Source: Ulvibacterium sp965228935 (GTDB lineage: Bacteria > Bacteroidota > Bacteroidia > Flavobacteriales > Flavobacteriaceae). Taken from it: a stretch of DNA of 64,000 nt. The stretch covers positions 4,402,001-4,466,000 of the forward strand of contig NZ_OZ245846.1 in the NCBI RefSeq assembly GCF_965228935.1. Direction: 5' to 3'. The notes under the pieces are model-generated. The model worked only from the letters and a program-made list of their open reading frames with translations, did no database searches and was not told where the DNA came from. Of the stretch, positions 33,782-43,906 are shown piece by piece. Position 1 is the stretch's first letter. Every line of letters starts with the position of its first letter. The position numbers and the translations under genes were made by a program.

Positions 33782-36700
33782 CTATTGTGCCGTGACCTTG
33801 ATTCTTGCCGTTCCAAAGAAATCATCACAAGTTGCCGAAGTGCTGTTGAAGTGGTAGGTCGTTGGATATGTAGTAGGCTCCAAAAGTATAGAGCCTCCTG
33901 CCTCGATACCGGTACCTGGCCCACCAGTGATATTGATGACCACCCCACTGCCCGCCTGACCCGCAGTACGCCTGGTTTCATTGGCCACGATTATAGAACC
34001 GCTGTTCACAACTATACTACCGTCCATGCCATATTCGCAGTCCGCCGTATCATCGCCCAGTACTACAAAAGGCGGATCATTGGATTCGTCCGGACATTGG
34101 TTGGGATATCTGAAAAAATCGATGTCGGCGGTACCCAAGCTGCCATCGTCCTCCCTGTAATACAGGGTAACGGTACCGGTACCGTCCCAATCACCTGCGC
34201 CTTCATAGGTAAAAGAAAACAATTTAACTTCTATGTCGTGGCCATTTGAATTGGCAGGAATCTCATAATAATGAGTGTATGGGATACCCTCTTCATCATA
34301 TTTGGTCCTTCTTGGTCTATCTACAATTAAATTGTCATCGTTGGAAGTAACGTGGGAATAGTAAAGAGGGCCATTTCCCAAATTCTCAATCCGGACATAT
34401 TCTCTGTCAAAGGTCATCAATTGGGTCTGGTCGTTGGCATCCTGATACGATCCAATGACATAGCAATCCTTGGGAATGTTAAGTTGGCTAAAGAAATCTA
34501 TGGAGGTTCCGAATAATTCTATGACCAAATCCCCATTCAGGTCATTGGAGCTTACGGTAAGCGTGCCCGAATAATCATTTTCCTGGGCAGGTGCGGTAAA
34601 GGTAATGGGCACCTTAAAGCTATCGTTTGGGGCAAGATATACCCGATAACCGTTCGGCCAATCAAAACTTGTACTGAAATGGGTAGAAGGGACTATATTG
34701 TTGATGGTAATGCCATAGTTGGCATCGTTCACAATTTCTACCTCTTTGGTGCTGGTCTCCGACGGTTTCGTTTGCCCTATATATAAACTTTCAGAACGCA
34801 AACCACCCTCTTTGTCATAACTGCCAAAATTATAGTCATAATCAGTCAGTATATTTTGGTCGTTATCACGGATGGTCTTCAGCCGCTCACTTTGGTCGTA
34901 GTCGAATTGCCTGGCGACCAAAGCCGGGTCGATAGTTCGTTTTATCCCTACCCATGTATCGGCATCATAGGTACTGATCAGCGCGTTCCTTGTATTGGGA
35001 TGGTTACGTAGTTCTTCTTCAAAATCTCCTCCCAGCGAGGCATTGTACGCAAGCAACAACTCATCATAACTGATATTTTCACCCTTTACCACCGGGTAAT
35101 TGGAAAAAGCATCCCATATAAAGGACGTTGTTTTTCCATTGGCTATAGTTTGTTGCAGCAACTTCCCGTCCTCATTATACTTGTCAAATGTTATTACCGA
35201 CTCGTAACCACCGCTGAATGTAAACCCATCTGGCGATCGGCTATATGCAGCCTTGTCTCCATTATGTCTAAAAACTTCTTTTAAAACCACATTGCCATGT
35301 TCCAAAGCATAGGCATAGCCCGTGGCGGATATTATCCTATCGTCGACTTTGCGGATCTCCTCCAAAGGTCTAGATACCATATTGTTCAAAATCATCCATT
35401 CGTTCATGGATTTTCCATTGATTTCGGGACCACAAGCATTGCAATAATCCGAGATGCGCAAAACTGTGTTTTCAATAGCTTCACCCTTGCTTCCTGTTGT
35501 CATGGAAGTTTTTTGCTGGGCAAAATCATCATACGTAAAATTGTACGTACTTTTAAGCTCGGGTAAACCCTTGTGATAATCAGTATTGGTTACTTGTGCG
35601 GGGCGAACAAAAGAGATGGGCAAATGATAGGGGTAAATGGCATAGTTGCCCGTAAGACCTAAAGTTGGATGTACTTCAATATCATGAAGCGTATAACCGA
35701 CCGCCTTGATATCATCAAAAACCCTGTTTTCAAATTGATCCACCAAATGCTTTCTTACGGTGTATTCCGAATTGACACCTGCGTGCTCCTCGTCCTCCCT
35801 AAGATTCAACTGCCCGTTCATATTGTCCAAATTGGCCATACTGGTGAAGCGGTCTTCAAGTTCCGTAGGGCGACTTTCAAATGAATGAACCGAGGAATAG
35901 GAGTCACCTGTTTTAGACCAAACCGTCTCCTTTACCCGAGTGTAGCCGATTAAATTGCCATGTGCCAAACTTTTACCAGGTATATTTTTGGAGCGTTCTA
36001 CGATGTAGGTTCTATCATTGGGCCCTGATCCCTCTGGAGAGTTAAAAATGGCTGCCAAATGGAGCAGCGGTACCATAAGTATTCCCGAGGTTTGGGTTGA
36101 ATTCTTGGAAGTGTAATCATACGTTTTTCGGCCAACCAGTAGATCGTCCCTATCATGCGTAAGAATCTCTTTTATACGTAGTCCACCTAATTGAATCTCA
36201 CCCGAAGATCCTTGTGGGTTAATGGCCGGAGGAACAACTCTTTCGGATTCATTGGTGGCCCCGGTCCAGCCACTACCATTCTGATTGCCAACGGCATGGA
36301 ATTCATGAAGGTCATATTGATAGCTTGAATATCCCCCGGTAGGATATCTTACCGTTTCCAATGCCCCCCCGACGGCATAATCCAATTTTGGTTTTCGTTC
36401 ATCGTTTAAATAATAGTGATATCTGTTGGGGAAATCAATGGGATTGGATGTCGACAAGCTAAATAAAGGAGAACGCATCGCCACAGGAGCAAGTTTCTGA
36501 TTGGTGTATTCTCCGTTGTAACCACCGGTATGGTCCTGTCCAAAGGTAATTTTGCTGGGTAGCCCACCGGCACCCTTGTGATATGTGAATTCATAGTTTT
36601 GGTCCTCTATGGTAATGCCGTCCAATCTTGAGCGCAAATACAACAATTTTTCCTCCGGAGAGGAACCATAGGTCAAATAGTGTTGATTAAAATAGGATTG

Positions 36701-37984
36701 TTTAAAATCGATCTGTTTATCGAGGATGGAATTGCTTTCCAAACCCCTTATGGAAATGGTTTTATATCGTTTTAAAAAAGGTAGGTTTTGGTTTAGGTAT
36801 TCCAAGGTTTGCTGATTACCGTTTGGGAATTGGGGGAAAAAACCAGCTAATGAAAAAAGGTCAAAACGCCCAATATCGTGCCTATTTTCCATCTCAAATT
36901 CTATCTCGATTTCGTTTGCCAGTTCAATCTTTTCGAGATAGACATGCTCAACGACCTGCCGACTGAACCCCCTTTCGGTGATTTTTCCCCTAACACTAAA
37001 TTCTTCATGCTCGCTAAAGCTGGGCATGCCTATTGAAAGGTAGTCACTAAGGTCACTATTGGTATTGACGTTATAGGTAAATTCCAGAACTTTCCCGTTC
37101 GGACTCTCGATCCTATCCAAATACCAAGCGGTGATATCCCTGAGATGGGCTTTTTGTACCTCATATTGGTTGATGCCCTCGGCCGCCCTGAAAGTGCATA
37201 CTTGATCGACTATTTCCGGTACATCTAAATCGAAAAATCCCGAAAAGCTTGTCGTAAACTCCCTGACGTTAAAATAGCCAACGAACCCTTCGGGAGTCGT
37301 TATGGTAAAATGGCTATTCTTGACATTGGAATCGTCAAGGAAAAATTCGATTTTGACCGGATCAATGTTTAATTTTTTGACGTAAACGTTATCATTGGCA
37401 TCTTTCTGGGTCAAGACAAAAGATCCGGAATAGCCAAAAAAAATATAGCTGAAAATGTCAGGTTCAAAGTCGTAGAAACCGTTTATCATATTGTGTTGAT
37501 GATGTAGTTTCTCCCGACTGTCCAAACTATCCCATGACAAGGCAATGTCATAGAAATCTATGTCCTCCTTAAGATATCCCTTTCTGTCAGTGCCACTTCC
37601 AAAATCATTGCCCCCTTTTATCACTCTGGATATTACCCCAGTCGCATTCAAAGACCAACCCAACCCGGCCTCGGAAGCCTCCTGGTTCACTTTTACACCG
37701 GAGGCATGATAAGTCATGGTAATCGGTAATTGAAAACCATCGAAATTGATCGTATAAAGGGGAATGGCAACACTTGCGGTGCCGGTGTAAAGATTGGGCA
37801 ATTGGGCTTCGAACCTCGTCATCTCGTAAGCTGTCGGACTCGGAAGACTATAATCACTAAAATAACTTTCCGGAGCTTGTGAGTAGATGTATGTAGAACA
37901 GAACAGCGTAAAAACGCATAATTTGTTCACTACCTTTTTTAGATGACTATTTTTCTTAATCCGTGATATCGATAAGCTATTCAT
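33782..37984 (-). CDS. RHS/YD-repeat shell-like protein without a toxin core
   Basis: A 1400-residue secreted protein (signal peptide within 1-36, ending TYIYSQ). It starts with the SpvB/RHS-type entry common in Bacteroidetes: AQLPNLYTGTASVAIPLYTINFDGFQLPITMTYH, then GLGWSLNATGVISR. Degenerate YD-like repeats follow to about residue 1060. An ASPM/Hydin-like beta domain (EIVNDANYGITINNIVPST... TLTVSSNDLNGDLVIELFG) runs from about 1080 to 1170. The C-terminus is beta-rich and ends VVINITGGPGTGIEAGGSI then LLEPTTYPTTYHF. It lacks the hyperconserved RHS core and any toxin tip. Lying upstream of the large RHS gene, it could form part of the shell or a surface delivery structure. The function is unproven. 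Confidence 0.75.
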   Translation of the reverse strand: MNSLSISRIKKNSHLKKVVNKLCVFTLFCSTYIYSQAPESYFSDYSLPSPTAYEMTRFEAQLPNLYTGTASVAIPLYTINFDGFQLPITMTYHASGVKVNQEASEAGLGWSLNATGVISRVIKGGNDFGSGTDRKGYLKEDIDFYDIALSWDSLDSREKLHHQHNMINGFYDFEPDIFSYIFFGYSGSFVLTQKDANDNVYVKKLNIDPVKIEFFLDDSNVKNSHFTITTPEGFVGYFNVREFTTSFSGFFDLDVPEIVDQVCTFRAAEGINQYEVQKAHLRDITAWYLDRIESPNGKVLEFTYNVNTNSDLSDYLSIGMPSFSEHEEFSVRGKITERGFSRQVVEHVYLEKIELANEIEIEFEMENRHDIGRFDLFSLAGFFPQFPNGNQQTLEYLNQNLPFLKRYKTISIRGLESNSILDKQIDFKQSYFNQHYLTYGSSPEEKLLYLRSRLDGITIEDQNYEFTYHKGAGGLPSKITFGQDHTGGYNGEYTNQKLAPVAMRSPLFSLSTSNPIDFPNRYHYYLNDERKPKLDYAVGGALETVRYPTGGYSSYQYDLHEFHAVGNQNGSGWTGATNESERVVPPAINPQGSSGEIQLGGLRIKEILTHDRDDLLVGRKTYDYTSKNSTQTSGILMVPLLHLAAIFNSPEGSGPNDRTYIVERSKNIPGKSLAHGNLIGYTRVKETVWSKTGDSYSSVHSFESRPTELEDRFTSMANLDNMNGQLNLREDEEHAGVNSEYTVRKHLVDQFENRVFDDIKAVGYTLHDIEVHPTLGLTGNYAIYPYHLPISFVRPAQVTNTDYHKGLPELKSTYNFTYDDFAQQKTSMTTGSKGEAIENTVLRISDYCNACGPEINGKSMNEWMILNNMVSRPLEEIRKVDDRIISATGYAYALEHGNVVLKEVFRHNGDKAAYSRSPDGFTFSGGYESVITFDKYNEDGKLLQQTIANGKTTSFIWDAFSNYPVVKGENISYDELLLAYNASLGGDFEEELRNHPNTRNALISTYDADTWVGIKRTIDPALVARQFDYDQSERLKTIRDNDQNILTDYDYNFGSYDKEGGLRSESLYIGQTKPSETSTKEVEIVNDANYGITINNIVPSTHFSTSFDWPNGYRVYLAPNDSFKVPITFTAPAQENDYSGTLTVSSNDLNGDLVIELFGTSIDFFSQLNIPKDCYVIGSYQDANDQTQLMTFDREYVRIENLGNGPLYYSHVTSNDDNLIVDRPRRTKYDEEGIPYTHYYEIPANSNGHDIEVKLFSFTYEGAGDWDGTGTVTLYYREDDGSLGTADIDFFRYPNQCPDESNDPPFVVLGDDTADCEYGMDGSIVVNSGSIIVANETRRTAGQAGSGVVINITGGPGTGIEAGGSILLEPTTYPTTYHFNSTSATCDDFFGTARIKVTAQ

Positions 37985-38121
37985 TTCAATTCTTTTATTC
38001 GGTTAAATTTTCTTTTGACCTGCCGGTAACGCCAGATAAGGAGATTTCCCATTTTTTAATTACAAAATTTTGCAAATCAAGTAGTTACATTAATAATAAC
38101 TAACTCCAGCCATTAGAACCG

Positions 38122-39627
38122 TTACCTCAAATAGGGAATGCCGCCTTGTCCATTTCGGGAACAAACTTTTGCTTTTCGGGGTTTCATTTTGGTATTCAAG
38201 TCCCGAATCTGTTTTTCCAGTTGGTATGTCCGTTGTTCCAATCGTTTTTGTTGCCTCTCTTGTTGTAGGATGTACAGCGTCAACTCCTCGATCTTCTCCA
38301 GGAGCAGTCTGTCCATATTTCCGAGTTCGATGCCGTTGGCCTCCACTTCGGAAGCGGATGGGATATTGATCAGGTGGCCTTTTTCTTGGATATGCTTTTC
38401 CACTTCTTCCAATGTAGGCAGGTCATAACCTTCGGTGAACACATAGTCCGCCCAACCGGTCTCCACCTTGATCTCCTCGGCACGGATCTTGCCCTTTACC
38501 GCAAGCTTGTACATATCTGGATCCATAGTACCAATGCCAACATTTCCCGTGGTTCCTATAAAAAACTTTGTATTTGTCCCATATTCCATCTGGTCGCTTG
38601 TGGAATAACCGATACCTATACCTTGATAATTGTATCCCTCTCCAATGAACCATTGATGATCGGTGTCCTTATCCGTTATATATATCCCTTTGCTTCGGCC
38701 TTCATAGCCATGCAATTCTATCCCCACTGCTTTGGCGGGAGCCCCGGATTCATCGGTCGCCTCAATGCGCAAAGTGGTCTGGGTGTGGAATCCTCCCAAT
38801 TTCATGCTGCTTCCGTTCACTTCCAATTTTGCGGTAGGCGATGTAGTGCCGATACCCACATTCCCATCGTTGTAATGAATATCATTACCTGAGGTACTCC
38901 AAACAGTCTGTTGAGTTCCCTCACTACCACTACCACTTGTGCCAGAATCCAGTAGTTCCTGAATCGAGGGTTCCTGGCCATTGACCTCGTAAATGGTAGG
39001 CCCCCAGAAAAATTGGCGATCCGCCGTATTGGTATCGTAGTATAGATAGGCCCGGTGCCGCATCTGGGTCGAAGTTGATGAAAATTTAAAGTCGGTAATA
39101 CTTTGTACCTTAATACCATTCAAATCATAGATGCCGCCCTCACTTACCAATGAGGAATACCCGCTCTCGCGTAGAAACCCGACCAAAAGGTACCAGGTGT
39201 CCAATTGGGGTAGATCACCCGCAAAAAAATAAGGGTTTACATTTACGGTTCCATCCAGAAGCCGGCTATTGGCATTGTCGTCGGCGTCATAGGCATACGG
39301 GCCAAAATATGTGGAGCCATCATTAGAGTTCGTCTTTTTTATCCATACGGTAAAGCGATAGGTCTTGGTATGGTCAGCCGACATATAGGGTGAATTCCAT
39401 CCACCGTCCTGATTATCGCCTGCATCCGGAACCGCCTTCCACAGCACCGAAGTATTGCCATGGGGATCGACCCCCATTTCCCTTACGTTCTCGGAATCGC
39501 TACCTAGCCTCCAAAAACCATCTACGGAGCCGTTACCCACGGTCCATGTTGACGTATCGATCAAATTGTTCTGGGCAAAGGCAAATGTCCCTAAAAACAA
39601 CAAGGAAAACTTTAGAATTGATTTCAT
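38122..39627 (-). CDS. Secreted tail-fibre-like / coiled-coil protein
   Basis: A 501-residue protein from ATG 39627 (MKSILKFSLLFLGTFAFAQ, signal peptide). An ATG nine codons earlier gives a duplicated MKSIVKILKMKSILKF start and is less likely. Residues 20-215 form a jelly-roll-like domain. After a Gly/Ser linker come two phage-fibre-like units (GNVGIGTTSPTAKLEVNG and TGNVGIGTMDPDMYKLAVKG). The end is a coiled coil (LLLEKIEELTLYILQQERQQ, then KRLEQRTYQLEKQIRDLN). Proteins with the NVGIGTT motif are frequent beside flavobacterial RHS genes and resemble trimeric fibre stalks. It is the first gene of the leftward RHS locus. Confidence 0.75.
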   Translation of the reverse strand: MKSILKFSLLFLGTFAFAQNNLIDTSTWTVGNGSVDGFWRLGSDSENVREMGVDPHGNTSVLWKAVPDAGDNQDGGWNSPYMSADHTKTYRFTVWIKKTNSNDGSTYFGPYAYDADDNANSRLLDGTVNVNPYFFAGDLPQLDTWYLLVGFLRESGYSSLVSEGGIYDLNGIKVQSITDFKFSSTSTQMRHRAYLYYDTNTADRQFFWGPTIYEVNGQEPSIQELLDSGTSGSGSEGTQQTVWSTSGNDIHYNDGNVGIGTTSPTAKLEVNGSSMKLGGFHTQTTLRIEATDESGAPAKAVGIELHGYEGRSKGIYITDKDTDHQWFIGEGYNYQGIGIGYSTSDQMEYGTNTKFFIGTTGNVGIGTMDPDMYKLAVKGKIRAEEIKVETGWADYVFTEGYDLPTLEEVEKHIQEKGHLINIPSASEVEANGIELGNMDRLLLEKIEELTLYILQQERQQKRLEQRTYQLEKQIRDLNTKMKPRKAKVCSRNGQGGIPYLR

Positions 39628-40319
39628 TTTTAGAATTTTTACGATTGATTTCATTTTGGTCTATTGTATTACATGAATGTTTCTTGATTATTTTTTCCGT
39701 TGGGGATAGGATCCGACCACTTCCATTTTTAGGGTCAAGCCTTAGTCTTGAATCGACACGTTTCGCGCAACGAACAAGGCAGTTATCCGTGGGCTTATTA
39801 GGCTAAAAAGCCTTTCTTACCGAGAGAAGTCGTTTAACATAACTGTTATGGTAACTGACGGACGTTAATCCCGATGAAGAAAATCGCTTGGGGGACTGAC
39901 TATATGAGTGTTTCAATCAGTAACTATGGAATCACATAGGAAAGCATCTGAATGGCCGAACAAAAAAATTTGGCCTAAACAGACATCTGATATTGCTTTT
40001 GTAGATGTAAGGGTTGGGGGAAGTTTTCATAGAAAATAAGTTAAATTAAGAATGGTTTTGATTCTTTTTGCCTTTATTCAACTTTATTTTGTAGGATTTA
40101 TTGCCAGTAACATAGAAATTAATCTACAAAATAGATTATTGGCAAATTCCTTCGATGAAATGCACCATATACCCTACCCGCATTAAACCAGATGCCGATG
40201 TCTTTTTTATATTTTCTGTGTCCCATCACCAAATCCATTGATAGCATCCAAACCATAATTTGTGGTCTTTTTTCCTTTCTTTCCGAATCATGAAGTAACT
40301 TTAGCTATAAAACCACGGT
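39628..40319. other. Divergent intergenic region
   Basis: About 690 bases between the RHS locus and the CBS-protein gene, with no credible ORF. A short hairpin (AGGCT/AGCCT at about 39809-39822) is present without a matching gene end. TAACTTTA at 40296-40303, close to TAnnTTTG, may be the -7 box of the rightward gene. Nothing else was seen. Confidence 0.35.
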
Positions 40320-42239
40320 ATGCAAAATACCATCTCGGAAAGGGTGGCCGATTTTCTCAAAGACTTTCCCCCCTTCAATGTATTGGAAAAATCAAAATTG
40401 GATAGTTTGTCCCGACAAGTGGTCATCATCTATCATGAAAAAGGCGGCTTGGTTTTTTCGGAGGACGGGATCCCACACGATTATTTTTATATCGTACATG
40501 AAGGGGCCATTGCCCTTCGAAAAATTGCCAATAACGAAATTGTGGATATCTGCGACGAGGGGGATATTTTTGGCCTTCGTCCCTTAATGGCCAACGAAAA
40601 CTACAAATTGGAGGCCCGGGCCCATGAAGAAAGCATCTTATACGGCATCCCTATCGCCTTATTTAAACCTTATGCCAAGGAAAATGAGGAGGTAGGAAAT
40701 TTTCTTATCGAAAGTTTTGCGTCCAACACCCGTAACCCCTACTCCAAAGTACATCGGGGAAAACTCTATGGGAACGAAAATGCCCAAAACATAAACCCTG
40801 AGGTAAAGTTGTTGGATCTACAACCCGTAAACTATTCCAAAAAGTTGGTAGGCTGTGCCCCCAACACCACCATGAAACAGGTAGCCGAGACTATGACCAA
40901 ACACCGAATCGGATCTATTTTGGTGATAGAAAACGAGCTGCCCGTGGGTATCATCACGGATAAGGATCTGAGAAATAAAATCGTAACAGGCCTCTATTCC
41001 ATAGAAACCCCTGCCTCGGAAATAATGTCGCATCCCGTGATTACCTATCCCAGAAAAATGACCGTGACCCAGGCCCAAATGGCCATGATGAAAAGCAACA
41101 TCAGTCACTTGGTGCTCACCCGCGATGGCACACCGCATACCAAGGCGGTGGGAATCCTTTCCAAACATGACGTCATGGTATCCTTGGGGGACAATCCCGC
41201 GGTGTTGGTAAAAGCGATCAAGCGGGCAAAAAAATACAAGCAGATAAAACCTTTACGAAAAAGCATCCAACATCTTTTAAAGGGCCATTTGGATCAAAAT
41301 ATTCCTATGGGACTGACCGCCAAAATAATATCCGAACTCAATGATACCTGTATTAAGCAGGTCATTACCATTTCATTGAAAAAAATGAAGAAAACCCCGC
41401 CAGTTAAATTCGCATGGTTGTCCATAGGCAGTCAGGGACGTAGTGAACAAATGTTGCATACCGATCAAGACAATGCCCTACTTTTTGAAGATGTTCCGGA
41501 AAATCAAAAGGCCAAGGTTGCCAAATACTTCCTGACCTTCGCCAAGCACGTAACCCATGGGCTCCATGTTATTGGGTTCGATTACTGTCCTGCCGAGATG
41601 ATGGCTTCCAACCCCAAATGGTGTCTTAGTTTGCAGGAATGGAAAGATAAGGTATCACACTGGATCGTTAATCCCGGGCCGGACGAAGTGCTTATGTCCT
41701 CCATTTTTTTTGATTACAATGTTACCTATGGGGACAAAGAAGTGGTAAATGAGTTATCCGAACATATTTTTCAGCACACCGAAACCTATCCTATTTTCTT
41801 TCTACATCTTGCCAGTGGTGCATTGCAAAACCCGAGTCCAACAGGATTCTTTCGTCAATTTTTGGTGGAGCAGGATGGGGCGCACAAGGATTTTTTTGAT
41901 CTAAAACGAAGGGCACTGATGCCGTTAATCGATGCGGCTCGGGTACTGATTTTGTCCCATTCCATAAAAGGAATCGGCAATACTTGGGAACGCTATGAAA
42001 AATTGGCTGAATTGGAACCCAAGAACAGTGAACTTTTCTTGGCATGTTCCTATGCGACCAAGGCACTACTGAAGTTTAGGACAAAACAGGGGTTGCTGCA
42101 TCATGACTCCGGAAGATATATCGCCTTGGAAAAATTGAACAAAGAAGAAAGGATAAAGTTGAAACGGACCTTTAAGACGATAAAGGAAATACAGGAATTG
42201 CTTTCCGTCCGGTTCCAAGTATCCAACTTATTGGGCTAA
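40320..42239 (+). CDS. cNMP-binding/CBS-pair/DUF294 nucleotidyltransferase-like protein
   Basis: A 639-residue cytoplasmic protein. Order: a cyclic-nucleotide-binding beta-roll (about 15-125; GGLVFSEDGIPHDYFYIVHEG), a CBS-domain pair (about 175-300; MTKHRIGSILVIENELPVGIITDKDLR and MSHPVITYPRKMT), then a DUF294 nucleotidyltransferase domain with GSQGRSEQMLHTDQDNAL (about 368-385), which has the Gly-Ser and Asp-x-Asp residues of active enzymes. A helical DUF294 C-terminal domain follows. The family is related to the GlnD-like nucleotidyltransferases and probably senses adenine nucleotides. Its stop overlaps the next ATG by one base (TAATG), coupling it to a DEDDh exonuclease. Confidence 0.85.
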   Translation: MQNTISERVADFLKDFPPFNVLEKSKLDSLSRQVVIIYHEKGGLVFSEDGIPHDYFYIVHEGAIALRKIANNEIVDICDEGDIFGLRPLMANENYKLEARAHEESILYGIPIALFKPYAKENEEVGNFLIESFASNTRNPYSKVHRGKLYGNENAQNINPEVKLLDLQPVNYSKKLVGCAPNTTMKQVAETMTKHRIGSILVIENELPVGIITDKDLRNKIVTGLYSIETPASEIMSHPVITYPRKMTVTQAQMAMMKSNISHLVLTRDGTPHTKAVGILSKHDVMVSLGDNPAVLVKAIKRAKKYKQIKPLRKSIQHLLKGHLDQNIPMGLTAKIISELNDTCIKQVITISLKKMKKTPPVKFAWLSIGSQGRSEQMLHTDQDNALLFEDVPENQKAKVAKYFLTFAKHVTHGLHVIGFDYCPAEMMASNPKWCLSLQEWKDKVSHWIVNPGPDEVLMSSIFFDYNVTYGDKEVVNELSEHIFQHTETYPIFFLHLASGALQNPSPTGFFRQFLVEQDGAHKDFFDLKRRALMPLIDAARVLILSHSIKGIGNTWERYEKLAELEPKNSELFLACSYATKALLKFRTKQGLLHHDSGRYIALEKLNKEERIKLKRTFKTIKEIQELLSVRFQVSNLLG

Positions 42240-42898
42240 TGGGACTTTTCAATAAAAAAAAGAGGAGCGATTTTCCTTCGTATTGGAAGGAATATGAAGC
42301 TTTGTTCCAAAAAAAACAAACGGAAAATTTGCAACAGGCCCGCTTTGTAGTGTTGGATACGGAGACTACGGGTTTTGATTATAGGAAAGATCGTATCCTG
42401 TCCATTGGGGCCTTGACACTTCAGAACACTAAAATTAGCGTTGCCGACAGTTTTTCAGCATATCTGGAACAAGAGGTCCATTCCGAGGAAACGGTTAAAA
42501 TACACGGCATTCGTAAGGAGGGAAGGAAGGATACCATTCCGGAAGAAGAGGCACTGCAAAAGTTTTTGGCTTTTTTGGGAAATGCAGTGATCATAGCCCA
42601 TCACGCCCTATTCGATATCCATATGATCAATGCTGCCTTAGACCGATTGAACCTGCCCGATTTAAAAAACCGGTATTTGGATACCTCCACCTTATATAAG
42701 AAAACACGTCTCAGATCCAATCTAATTCAACAGCAAGAAAGCTATACCCTGGACGAACTCGCCGATACGTTCCATATTTCAAAAAAGGATCGTCATACCG
42801 CTTTGGGCGATGCCTATATTACGGCTATTGCCTTCCTTAAAATACTGGCAAAATTACGGGAGAAAAGAGAAGTAACCTTGAAGTGGCTATCAAAGTAA
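42239..42898 (+). CDS. 3'-5' exonuclease (DnaQ/PolC epsilon-like, DEDDh)
   Basis: A 219-residue exonuclease. Motifs: VVLDTETTGFDY (Exo I, Asp and Glu), HHALFDIHMINAALDR (Exo II) and KKDRHTALGDAYITA (Exo III, His and Asp), so the DEDDh set is complete. It probably trims DNA or RNA 3' ends; members outside the polymerase complex act in repair or turnover. Translation is coupled to the preceding CBS/nucleotidyltransferase gene by a one-base overlap, suggesting a shared nucleotide-related role. No polymerase domain is present. Confidence 0.88.
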   Translation: MGLFNKKKRSDFPSYWKEYEALFQKKQTENLQQARFVVLDTETTGFDYRKDRILSIGALTLQNTKISVADSFSAYLEQEVHSEETVKIHGIRKEGRKDTIPEEEALQKFLAFLGNAVIIAHHALFDIHMINAALDRLNLPDLKNRYLDTSTLYKKTRLRSNLIQQQESYTLDELADTFHISKKDRHTALGDAYITAIAFLKILAKLREKREVTLKWLSK

Positions 42899-43083
42899 GC
42901 CCTTTATGTTTCTTATTAGTTACCCACATTACTTTGTAATTGACTTTTGCGATTTAAACTTTCACTCAAATCGGCAATATCGCAAATTATTTTACGTTTC
43001 GATAACAATTATTTAACTTTCAGTAGAATTTAAAACTGATTGATGTCTTTATAAAAAGGGGTCACAAGAAATCAAATCATCCG

Positions 43084-43782
43084 ATGCAAATTATAATTAC
43101 GCCCAAACGCTTGTTAAATTACATTCTAATAATCATTCTATGTTTATTATTAATGAATTTCATATATATCTTCACAAAATATTTAACTAGCTATCAGCTA
43201 GTGGCCGAGTATCTGCGAATTTTCAATTTTGATAGAGAAGCCAGCATTCCGACGTTATACTCTTGCATGGCACTATTTCTATGTTCTTTTTTACTTTTTG
43301 TGATTTCTACGAGGCATAGCAAAATACTATATAAAATGTTGATGTGGCGAGGACTGGCTTTGCTATTTTTATTTTTAACTATCGATGAAATGGTCTCTTT
43401 CCACGAAAGTTTAATACTACCCTTTAGAAGCCTATTTGATATTTCCTCTGGTTTTCTTTTTTTTGCTTGGGTAATTCCCTATGGTATTGGAGTGTTTGTA
43501 TTTGGGCTAGTTTACCTCAGGTTTCTAATGGATTTACCTAAAAAGACTAGGTTTCTTTTCATTCTTTCAGGAAGCCTTTTTGTATCCGGTGCGATAGGTA
43601 TGGAATTAATCGGAGCCAATGAATTTGCCAAGGCAGGTTATAGCTTCTCCTTCTCCCTAATTACTACTCTTGAAGAATCAATGGAAATGATCGGAATTGC
43701 TTTCTTTATTTATGCGCTTGCACAATATATTTATGAAAACTTTGGTTCTTTTTCACTTAAGATCGTTAAGGCCCAAAAATAA
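43084..43782 (+). CDS. Six-helix membrane protein, unknown function
   Basis: A 232-residue hydrophobic protein with about six membrane helices: roughly 11-35, 52-75, 88-106, 118-147, 155-177 and 190-215. Charged conserved-looking motifs sit at helix ends: TIDEMVSFHES (helix 3) and TTLEESMEMIG (helix 6), an acidic/His pattern that could bind a metal or protons. No family is recognised. It stands alone, 185 bases after the exonuclease, and its DNA is more A+T-rich than its neighbours. Confidence 0.65.
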   Translation: MQIIITPKRLLNYILIIILCLLLMNFIYIFTKYLTSYQLVAEYLRIFNFDREASIPTLYSCMALFLCSFLLFVISTRHSKILYKMLMWRGLALLFLFLTIDEMVSFHESLILPFRSLFDISSGFLFFAWVIPYGIGVFVFGLVYLRFLMDLPKKTRFLFILSGSLFVSGAIGMELIGANEFAKAGYSFSFSLITTLEESMEMIGIAFFIYALAQYIYENFGSFSLKIVKAQK

Positions 43783-43906
43783 TAACTGTAAACATAAAGA
43801 CTATGGGATATCCAGCGTTTATCAGTATCGTATAAACATCGGTATAATGTTTCCGATATCATGTTTGCACAACTTTTCAAATAAAAAGTGTATTATTTAA
43901 TTAATG

